DNA of 30,580 nt, taken from the NCBI GenBank assembly GCA_041477815.1, contig JBGOUV010000025.1:1-30580 (forward strand), written 5' to 3'. The notes beneath the pieces are model-generated. The model saw only the letters and a list, made by a program, of their open reading frames with translations, did no database searches and was not told where the DNA came from. Shown one piece after another: positions 25,180 through 30,580 of the stretch (the first letter of the stretch is position 1; each line of letters opens with the position of its first letter). The position numbers and the translations under genes are program-made. Source of the DNA: JBGOUV01 sp041477815 (lineage in GTDB: Bacteria; Acidobacteriota; Terriglobia; Bryobacterales; JACQDG01).

Positions 25180-26811
25180 TTACTCCACTACTACGTCCTC
25201 TGCTCTCATCTCATCGCCTTCGTAGGCGACGCTGACCGGCAGCTTGCCAACCGGCGCTCCTTCGGGAACCAGCATCTCGATTTGCCAGACACCCTGGAGA
25301 CCTGGAGCCAGCCCGCTGAAGAGGACCTTCGCCGGCAATCCTCCGATTCGGACCACCGGCAGGCTGGTAGTGTAGTAACGTAGCGACCCCGCAAGCGGCG
25401 GCGTAAGGTTGCTGGCGTCCTGGTCTCCCAGGAACACGCCGGCAACGGAGCCGAAGAGTTGGAACGCAGCCCCAGGCTTGACCGGGCCGGCGTCTCCCTG
25501 GCCACGGCCCAGCACTGCAAAATCTTGCGGCTCGGCGGCGAAAGGCAGACTGAATAGCTCGCCCCCCGGATCGGGTTTAAAGCCGGCACTGTGGCCGGGT
25601 GCGTGCGGTGGGCAGTTCCTGACCACAGTGTGCCCGTGCTGCCCGTGGTGCTCGTGGGAAACGTTGCCGGAATGGCTGGGCGGCACGGTGGAGATATGCA
25701 AATGCGTCGTGTGGGGTCCACAACCACTAACCGTGGTGACGGCGTTAGCCGAGTTGTTGGCGGGATTTGGATCGGTGGTGGCACTCGACACGGTCGCGGT
25801 CTCAGTGATCACGCTGCCGATCGACACGCCGGGATTGACCTTGACGACGATGGTGAAAGCGACCGGAGGACCTACCGACAGGCTCGCCCGCGTACACGTG
25901 ATTGCGCCGGTTCCGCCCACCGGCGGAGTCGTGCAGGTCCATCCGGAGGGCGAAGTCAGCGACAGAAAGGTTGTGTTCGCCGGGACGGAGTCGTTCAAGG
26001 ATACGCTCTCGGCGTCAATGGGTCCGTTGTTGGTAATGGCGACGGTGTAGGTGAGATTGGCGCCGGCCGTAACCGGATCGGGAGTATCGGTCTTGGTGAT
26101 GGAGAGATCGGCTTGGTTGATCACTGGCGTCGAGATCGTCGCTGAGTAGGCCGCGCTCACGTTACCCGATGCAAACATTGTGGCTAGAACGGATTGGAAG
26201 GGGACCGTGAACTGCGTGGTGAAAGCGCCAACGAACGCAGTTACCTCGCCTGTCGAGATCCGGCGTGCGTTGCCCGCGACCGAAAAGGAAGCGGTCGAGC
26301 CGGTCTGAGTGTTGTTGAAATTGAGCGGCGAGAGGCCCAACGGATTACTAGGAGTTATGAGCGCCGCGCTCACAAAGGTGCAACTCTGTCCTACCGCCGC
26401 CGGCGAACCGCACTGGGCCTGACTTTCTATCCCTGTGTAGATGAACGTGAGGTCCAGCGCAATGTCCGAGACAGGAAGGCTCGCCGATGATACGAAGGTC
26501 TGGAAATTTGCCAGCGAAAAGGTGGCGTTGATTGGCTGGCCGGAGGCGTGGTTCAAGTTGTGGATGAACCCCTTTTGATTGGCGTACGGCGCGAAAGAGC
26601 CCGTGCCTAGCCCGGTGCTGGCAACGTTGCCGTATGCCGCCGCGCATGGTGTTGGCGACGCGAGGTCGCATAGGAAATTGGTGAATGTAAACCCAAGCTG
26701 TAAGTCGCCAGTGATGTTGAGGACACCGGAGACTGGAATGGCGCGTAACGGGGTTGGGAGAGTGCAAAGACTAGCTACCAATGCGACAACAAACCAGCGC
26801 GACAAGCTCAT
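25180..26811 (-). CDS. Secreted DUF11-domain protein with His-rich linker and C-terminal TIGR03437-type domain
   Basis: 543 residues. A signal peptide (FVVALVASLCTLPTPLRA) precedes an unassigned beta-rich domain of about 200 residues resembling PEP-CTERM-associated secreted proteins. Next is a DUF11 repeat (ADLSITKTDTPDPVTAGANL, then TYTVAITNNGP, NPANNSANAVT), a His-rich linker of about 45 residues (HTTHLHIS, HEHHGQHGHT, CPPHAPGH), and a C-terminal domain ending in VVRIGGLPAKVLFSGLAPGL and QGVWQIEMLVPEGAPVGKLP, as in the acidobacterial TIGR03437 family. There is no LPXTG or PEP-CTERM anchor, so it is probably released or bound through the C-terminal domain. The function is unknown; surface adhesion or metal binding is possible. 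GGAGG lies 10 nt before the ATG. Confidence 0.82.
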   Translation of the reverse strand: MSLSRWFVVALVASLCTLPTPLRAIPVSGVLNITGDLQLGFTFTNFLCDLASPTPCAAAYGNVASTGLGTGSFAPYANQKGFIHNLNHASGQPINATFSLANFQTFVSSASLPVSDIALDLTFIYTGIESQAQCGSPAAVGQSCTFVSAALITPSNPLGLSPLNFNNTQTGSTASFSVAGNARRISTGEVTAFVGAFTTQFTVPFQSVLATMFASGNVSAAYSATISTPVINQADLSITKTDTPDPVTAGANLTYTVAITNNGPIDAESVSLNDSVPANTTFLSLTSPSGWTCTTPPVGGTGAITCTRASLSVGPPVAFTIVVKVNPGVSIGSVITETATVSSATTDPNPANNSANAVTTVSGCGPHTTHLHISTVPPSHSGNVSHEHHGQHGHTVVRNCPPHAPGHSAGFKPDPGGELFSLPFAAEPQDFAVLGRGQGDAGPVKPGAAFQLFGSVAGVFLGDQDASNLTPPLAGSLRYYTTSLPVVRIGGLPAKVLFSGLAPGLQGVWQIEMLVPEGAPVGKLPVSVAYEGDEMRAEDVVVE

Positions 26812-26874
26812 ATAGGGCTATCCTCCGTGCCATTGTAGATTACACCAAAGCAGCCTGACAGTATACGGGGATCC

Positions 26875-26901
26875 ATTATACCTCCGGTCGTACTCTTCCA
26901 A
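26875..26901 (-). promoter_or_regulatory. Candidate promoter of the DUF11/TIGR03437 gene
   Basis: A perfect -10 TATAAT (26875-26880, reverse strand) is preceded 15 nt upstream by TTGGAA (26896-26901), four of six matches to the -35. The spacing is short. A second weaker pair, CTGTCA and TACAAT (26832-26837) with 18 nt between, lies closer to the gene. Either would serve the gene starting at 26811. Confidence 0.35.
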
Positions 26902-26914
26902 ACGGTCTCGGTGG

Positions 26915-26991
26915 CCCCTTGGATCTATTCGACACCACCACGTGCAGTCCAGTGAATCCCGGCGTGGCGCCGGCGTAGAGGACTCGGCAGG
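26915..26991 (-). pseudogene. Short remnant of a TIGR03437-type domain
   Basis: On the reverse strand one frame reads ACRVLYAGATPGFTGLHVVV, which matches the conserved core of the acidobacterial TIGR03437 domain (ARVLYAG-APGF-GLYQVNV). The neighbouring intact gene has KVLFSGLAPGLQGVWQIEM at the same place. Upstream and downstream the frame loses the similarity, and no start or long frame exists. It is probably debris of a paralogue or of a tandem duplication. Confidence 0.4.
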
Positions 26992-27168
26992 CTGGGTGTC
27001 GAGCAGGAGTCTCACGCTGGCAGTGGCGCGGGGCAACGGGTCGGCGGAGGCAGTCTCGCCGCCCGGGTGGGGGTTGCGGCGGCTGATACGACTAAAACAA
27101 CCGATAAGAATAGCTGGACGCGTATTTTCGTTTCCATCTGCGGCCGTTCCATGATTAAGATACTAGTT

Positions 27169-27777
27169 ATGAAGATGAACTACCGAATGCTACCGGAAAA
27201 ACCCACTAGCCGGGGTGTGACGTTGGTCCTATGCCTGGCGGCCGGGACGCTCGCCGCGTCGACGGTCATCCCCATGAGCCTGCGGGAGATCAGCGCCCAG
27301 GCGAGCCGAGTAGCGGTGGGGCGGATCGAGCGTATTACCTCATCTAAAGACGCAGCCACGGGAAGCATTCAGAGCCGGATCGAGGTAACCGAGACACGGA
27401 ATCTCCAAGGGGAGCCGCTGGGGACTCTGACCTTCGAGATGGCGGGCGGTACGCTCGACGACGTCCGGCAGTGGATCGCGGGATTCCCGCCGTTCCAAGT
27501 GGGGGACCAGGTCGTGTTGTTTTTGGCGGAGACCACGGGAACCCCGCTGGGGCCGACGGTGGGATTGTGGCAAGGTGTGTATTTTGTCGAGGCGGATGGG
27601 ACGGTGGGGGATCACCGCCGGCAACCGCTGGCGGAGATTCGGGGCGACCAGGCGGTGAAGGCGCCGGTGGCGCGCGATGGCGGGGTAGCGCAGGGAACAC
27701 GGGTTTCGCTCGATGAGTTCCTGGGGCGCGTACGCGGGTTCCGGCAGCTACCGGGTGGAGCCCCCGACCGCCGTTAG
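27169..27777 (+). CDS. Uncharacterised secreted protein
   Basis: About 202 residues. A basic N-terminus and hydrophobic stretch (GVTLVLCLAAGTLAAS) form a signal peptide. The mature part begins MSLREISAQASRVAVGRIER and goes on to QSRIEVTETRNLQGEPLGTL, PPFQVGDQVVLFLA and TVGLWQGVYFV. This resembles a conserved family of secreted hypothetical proteins in Acidobacteriota and other soil bacteria, in which a LSL-EM----S--VVG-V pattern is followed by a VGE-VVLFL strand. No catalytic motif is visible and the function is unknown. ATG 27169 was chosen because it places the signal peptide near the N-terminus; upstream in-frame ATGs at 27151 and a GTG at 27067 are possible, and none has a good ribosome site. 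Confidence 0.65.
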   Translation: MKMNYRMLPEKPTSRGVTLVLCLAAGTLAASTVIPMSLREISAQASRVAVGRIERITSSKDAATGSIQSRIEVTETRNLQGEPLGTLTFEMAGGTLDDVRQWIAGFPPFQVGDQVVLFLAETTGTPLGPTVGLWQGVYFVEADGTVGDHRRQPLAEIRGDQAVKAPVARDGGVAQGTRVSLDEFLGRVRGFRQLPGGAPDRR

Positions 27778-28127
27778 CTTTAGCGTGACCGACTCCTGCG
27801 AACTCTCGCGGAGGGAGACAGTCCTGCCCTTTTTCTTCGTGCTGCTGTAGAAAATCAGGGTCGAACTGGGCCCCGAACTCCAGGGCCGGTGAGGATGGCG
27901 GCAGGGAACAGACGGAAGACTATGTCGCGTACAGCTTGGCCGCGCTCGAGCATCAGAGAGGCGCCGATACGCGTCTGGCCGCAAGGATAGCAAGTTCGAT
28001 GCCGGCACGGAGGATTGTATCTTCCAGAGCCTTAGGGGCGGTGGGGGTGTCCTGAAGCGCTCCTTGTGGCCAGGCGCGACCAGGGGGTCGGGCTGCGGGC
28101 GCGGGCGCCCGCCCCACATAATAGTCA
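27778..28127. other. Convergent intergenic region, mostly without recognisable content
   Basis: The 350 bp between the plus-strand secreted-protein gene and the minus-strand DUF4159 gene contain the GC-rich hairpin element at 28090-28119. In the rest I see no convincing gene, RNA or promoter. A reverse-strand frame spans most of it, but its composition (Pro/Arg/Ser-rich) and the repeat at its start argue against coding. Confidence 0.5.
28090..28119 (+). repeat. Second copy (short form) of the GC-rich intergenic repeat
   Basis: GCGGGCGC and GCGCCCGC (28095-28102 and 28105-28112) form a near-perfect hairpin, followed by CCCACAT. The block GGCTGCGG... to CGCCCCACAT corresponds to the right end of the larger element at 18584-18612, in the same orientation and likewise between two convergent genes. 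Confidence 0.5.
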
Positions 28128-28964
28128 CTAGTGAGTCATCGCGTAGATGATGTAGTTGATGCCGTAGCGGTAGGCTAGCGCGGTCATGGGCTCCGGATAC
28201 TCCGGCACGTCGGCAAACTCCCAGGCGTCGGCGACGTCGGTGTTGAAGTTCACGGCCACCACCATGTGATTCTTTTCGTCATACATAGCACGCCACGCCG
28301 GGGTGGTGCCCGCGGGCTGCACGATCTGAATCGTTCCGCCGGGACCGCGCCAGAGATGGCGGGAACCGGGAATGAACGTGCGGTGCTTCTCCTCGATGTC
28401 GTAGAGAACGTGCATCACCGCATCGGACGGCAGGATGTCCGGGATGGGCTGGTTCGGGAAAACGCGGTTCATGGTCCGCCGGAACAATTCCCACTGCTCC
28501 GGTCCCCAAAAATCATCCACCACCAGGAAGCCGCCTCTGAGCAGGTATTCCCGCAGCCGGGCGGTTTCGGCGTCGCTCAGGTCCCACCAGCCGGTCTGTG
28601 TCGCGTAGATCCACGGATAGTCAAACAGCCGATCGTCGGTCAGGCGCAGGTGGCGCGGATCTCCGGCGTCGATCGCGGTCAGCCGCCGGATGCCTTCAGT
28701 GAAATGGTTATCGGCGGCTGGCCAATCCACCAGCCACCAGCCGTTACCGGTTCCCTCTCGCGACGACCATCCCCATCCCCGGTGGTACTGCGGCAGGTCG
28801 GTATACTCGACGCGAATAAAGTGGAACTCGCCCTCCCGCGCGGCGGCGGGAGTTTCGTCGTCCTCGCGCGCCCGAAAGCGCCCCCTTTGAGCCAGCCCCG
28901 CAATCGCCAGCCATAACAGCGCCGCCAGAGCCACACCCGGGCGCGAGCGCCTGCCATTCGCCAC
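28128..28964 (-). CDS. DUF4159 domain-containing protein, secreted
   Basis: A 278-residue protein with an N-terminal signal or anchor (GVALAALLWLAIAGLAQRGR) and a DUF4159 domain. The domain begins at FHFIRVEYTDLPQY, contains DNHFTEGIRRLTAID, then LFDYPWIYATQTGWWDLSD, LREYLLRGGFLVVDDFWGP and PEPMTALAYRYGINYIIYAM. DUF4159 has a class I glutamine-amidotransferase-like fold without an obvious catalytic Cys here. It is usually found near MoxR/DUF58/von Willebrand-type gene clusters, none of which is in this window. Its role is unknown. Translation starts at a GTG, with AGAGGTG 7 nt upstream; the nearby ATG is out of frame. It is divergent from the membrane glycosyltransferase gene, about 60 bp apart. 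Confidence 0.88.
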   Translation of the reverse strand: MANGRRSRPGVALAALLWLAIAGLAQRGRFRAREDDETPAAAREGEFHFIRVEYTDLPQYHRGWGWSSREGTGNGWWLVDWPAADNHFTEGIRRLTAIDAGDPRHLRLTDDRLFDYPWIYATQTGWWDLSDAETARLREYLLRGGFLVVDDFWGPEQWELFRRTMNRVFPNQPIPDILPSDAVMHVLYDIEEKHRTFIPGSRHLWRGPGGTIQIVQPAGTTPAWRAMYDEKNHMVVAVNFNTDVADAWEFADVPEYPEPMTALAYRYGINYIIYAMTH

Positions 28965-29031
28965 TTGTCTGCACCTCTTGCTCCCATCATTGTAGCCCGG
29001 GTTGTGGCGTTGGGTTACGATGATCCCAGCT

Positions 29032-30414
29032 ATGCGGCGCCGCTACCTGCTGCTTCTTCTCGGCCTGGGGTTCCTCCTTCGCATAGCGCTTATCCTTGCC
29101 TACCCTCCCATCTTCGGCGGCGACAGCGTCACCCGTCTGGCCCACCACGACCGCATCATCATCTCCCAGCAGCTCCCGGCGCTGCAAACCTCCATCTTTC
29201 TCCTCAGCCGCCTGTCCGACGACCCTCTCCTCATCCGCTACTGGATGGCCCTCCTCGGCGCCCTGGCCGGCCTAGCCTTCTATTCCCTCTCTCGCGACTT
29301 GCAGCTCCACCCGCTCACCGCCTTGCTCTTCGCCACACATCCCTACATCGTGGCTGTTTCTACGGTCCCCTACCAGGAGATCCTGATGCTCGCCGCCCTG
29401 TGCGGCGCTTTTCACTTCCACTTCAACGACCGTCCTGCCGCCGCCTCCCTCCTCCTCGGACTCGCCTGCCTCACCCGCTATGAGGCCTGGGCCGCCTGCC
29501 CGGTCCTGGCCTTCGACTACACCCGGTCCCAGCGCCGTCCCATCGCCGCATTAGCCCTCTACGCCTGGGCGCCTCTCGCGTGGATGCTCTACCACTACGG
29601 CGTCACCCCGGCCGGAACGCACGCCATCGAATGGCCCCAGTCCCTGGCCCGCCTCCAGCGCTATGTCTATTTAGGATGGATTACCGTCAAGTTCACCCCG
29701 ATTATCACCCTGCTCCTGGCCGTCCTGGGAGCGCTGCGTCTGCCGGGCAGCCCCCGTTGGCGTCTCTTGCTGGCCTTCCTGGTCCTGTTTCTCGCGGCCA
29801 TTCCGTTTTCCGCCCACGGCGTCCCCCCGGACCCGGAGCGCTACGTCACTTCCCGTGAAGTCCATCTCCTCCTGACGGGCGCGCTCCTCCTGGCCGGCGT
29901 GGGCCTCACTCGCTTTCCCCGCTACGGCACACTCCTGGTAACCACCGCCTGCCTGGCCGGCGTCTACGGCGCCGCCGCCTACGTGAAACGCGAAACCTCC
30001 GACCCCCGTGTGCAGCTCGCCTACCAACTCGCCCAGTATCTCGACCGCACGCTCGCTCCCACCGAGAGCGCCCTGATTCTAAGTCCCGGTCCGCCTGCGG
30101 AGGGCCTCCAGGCCTACTTTGACCGTGCCAGCCGAGCCGGCCAGGAAGCGGCCGCCCGGCGCCTGGTGGAGACCCTGGCCGAGCCGGACGACTACCTCCG
30201 CGTCCGCCTGCACGCCCGCGTCAGCGGCTCCCGCCTCTTCTCACGCCCCACCCGCGACACCGACTGGATGGTAGCTTGGAGCGACTACACCGGTCCCACC
30301 CCGCTCCTGGAAGCTCCTCCGGTCGCGACCCTCCGCGCGGGCCCCCTCGCCGCTACGGTGTATCGGCGACGACCTGGAGCCACCGCCGCGCCAACTCCTC
30401 CGCGCTCCCCGTAA
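29032..30414 (+). CDS. GT-C-type integral membrane glycosyltransferase (GT39/ArnT/PMT-like)
   Basis: About 460 residues with some ten to twelve membrane helices. After the first helix (LLLLLGLGFLLRIALILAYP) comes a periplasmic loop GGDSVTRLAHHDR with an acidic residue in the position of the catalytic Asp of GT-C enzymes. Conserved-type segments YWMALLGALAGLAFYSL, FATHPYIVAVSTVPYQE and LGLACLTRYEAWAACPVLAF follow, and a soluble C-terminal domain starts near ETSDPRVQLAY. It probably transfers a sugar from a polyprenyl-phosphate donor on the periplasmic side. ATG 29032 and 29020 and a TTG at 29002 are all in frame; none has a clear ribosome site. Leucine is encoded mainly by CTC, unlike most other genes here. 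Its 3' end overlaps a convergent partial gene by 62 bp. Confidence 0.8.
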   Translation: MRRRYLLLLLGLGFLLRIALILAYPPIFGGDSVTRLAHHDRIIISQQLPALQTSIFLLSRLSDDPLLIRYWMALLGALAGLAFYSLSRDLQLHPLTALLFATHPYIVAVSTVPYQEILMLAALCGAFHFHFNDRPAAASLLLGLACLTRYEAWAACPVLAFDYTRSQRRPIAALALYAWAPLAWMLYHYGVTPAGTHAIEWPQSLARLQRYVYLGWITVKFTPIITLLLAVLGALRLPGSPRWRLLLAFLVLFLAAIPFSAHGVPPDPERYVTSREVHLLLTGALLLAGVGLTRFPRYGTLLVTTACLAGVYGAAAYVKRETSDPRVQLAYQLAQYLDRTLAPTESALILSPGPPAEGLQAYFDRASRAGQEAAARRLVETLAEPDDYLRVRLHARVSGSRLFSRPTRDTDWMVAWSDYTGPTPLLEAPPVATLRAGPLAATVYRRRPGATAAPTPPRSP

Positions 30415-30580
30415 AGTCCACTGTAAAGCTCTCCAACTTCTGGGCCCCTCTCAGGAACCGTCCCTCCACCCCCGCCGCCGTCGGCTGCAGTTCCAAGGCA
30501 TGATCCTTGGCCAGCAGCTTCAGCGCTGGACCGAGCCAGGTGATCCGCACCGGCATCCGCCGGCTGCGTCCCTGTAGCGA
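30353..30580 (-). CDS. Unidentified protein, C-terminal part, running off the window end
   Basis: The reverse strand is open from the window edge to a stop at 30353-30355 and encodes the last 75 residues of a protein, including ITWLGPALKLLAKDHALEL, GRFLRGAQKLESFTVDF and AEELARRWLQVVAD. I do not recognise a family. An ATG at 30556 is internal to the open frame, so the gene very likely begins outside the window. Leucine codons are mostly CTG, as in most of the window. It overlaps the end of the convergent glycosyltransferase gene by 62 bp. Confidence 0.45.
   Translation of the reverse strand, partial: SLQGRSRRMPVRITWLGPALKLLAKDHALELQPTAAGVEGRFLRGAQKLESFTVDFTGSAEELARRWLQVVADTP

Larger units (their letters stand above)
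26812..27168. other. Intergenic region between divergent genes
   Basis: This 357-bp stretch separates the DUF11/TIGR03437 gene (minus) from the small secreted-protein gene (plus). It holds the promoter candidate at 26875-26901 and a short TIGR03437-like remnant at 26915-26991. From about 27090 the sequence turns AT-richer than its surroundings, as expected for a promoter of the rightward gene, but no clear -35/-10 pair could be fixed. Confidence 0.5.

Noticed and set aside
27748..28128. 126-codon minus-strand frame in the convergent gap
   Set aside because: Its first codons are made by the GC-rich repeat, the rest has no motif and biased Arg/Pro/Ser composition, and there is no ribosome site.

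Overview
The window looks like chromosome of a high-GC member of the Acidobacteriota, most likely Bryobacterales / Solibacter-like. The evidence is a giant TonB-dependent receptor with an N-terminal carboxypeptidase-regulatory-like domain, a secreted protein ending in a TIGR03437-type domain, remnants of PadR and FtsX/MacB-permease genes, a PD40 beta-propeller fragment of the kind fused to acidobacterial Ser/Thr kinases, and several Tat-exported catabolic enzymes. This is inference from protein families; there is no rRNA or tRNA gene in the window. No phage, intact insertion sequence or CRISPR array was seen.

Layout. (1) 1-309: a scar where two unrelated gene fragments meet. (2) 408-6112, minus strand: an outer-membrane TonB receptor followed, with a 3-bp gap and then a 4-bp overlap, by two FMN-dependent alpha-hydroxy-acid oxidase paralogues. 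One paralogue has lost several substrate-site residues. (3) 6328-7109: a small membrane protein and a PadR remnant. (4) 7110-15708, minus strand: a tightly packed eight-gene exopolysaccharide operon. In order of transcription it encodes a ribbon-helix-helix protein, a Wza-like SLBB exporter, a Wzc-like tyrosine kinase, a phosphoglycosyl transferase, a GNAT enzyme, a DegT aminotransferase, an O-antigen ligase/polymerase and a Wzx-like flippase. It contains no ordinary glycosyltransferase. (5) 15885-18462, plus strand: a divergent pair, a membrane-anchored sugar-nucleotide epimerase and a secreted metallo-beta-lactamase-fold hydrolase. (6) 18463-18676: a convergent intergenic region holding a large GC-rich hairpin. 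(7) 18677-23226, minus strand: pyruvate:ferredoxin oxidoreductase (nifJ) translationally coupled to a dihydroorotate-dehydrogenase-like flavoprotein. (8) 23473-24864: a Tat-exported enolase-superfamily enzyme. (9) 24875-28127: an FtsX permease remnant, a DUF11/TIGR03437 secreted protein with a His-rich linker, a second TIGR03437 remnant and a secreted hypothetical protein. (10) 28128-30580: a DUF4159 protein, a divergent GT-C membrane glycosyltransferase with unusual codon use, and a partial gene running off the end.

How it works together. Region 2 probably imports a bulky substrate and oxidises an alpha-hydroxy acid in the periplasm. Regions 4 and 5 together look like a Wzx/Wzy-Wzc-type surface polysaccharide system carrying an N-acylated 4-amino sugar, whose chain-extending glycosyltransferases must be encoded elsewhere. 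Region 7 is central anaerobic or low-oxygen pyruvate metabolism. The gene remnants (positions 1-309, 6965-7045, 24875-25147, 26915-26991) mark old deletions or rearrangements. I see no wholly new system that I can prove. The most unusual candidates are the degenerate oxidase paralogue paired with an intact one, the FlaA1-like membrane anchor fused to a UGE-type epimerase, and the glycosyltransferase-free polysaccharide operon headed by a coiled-coil ribbon-helix-helix protein.
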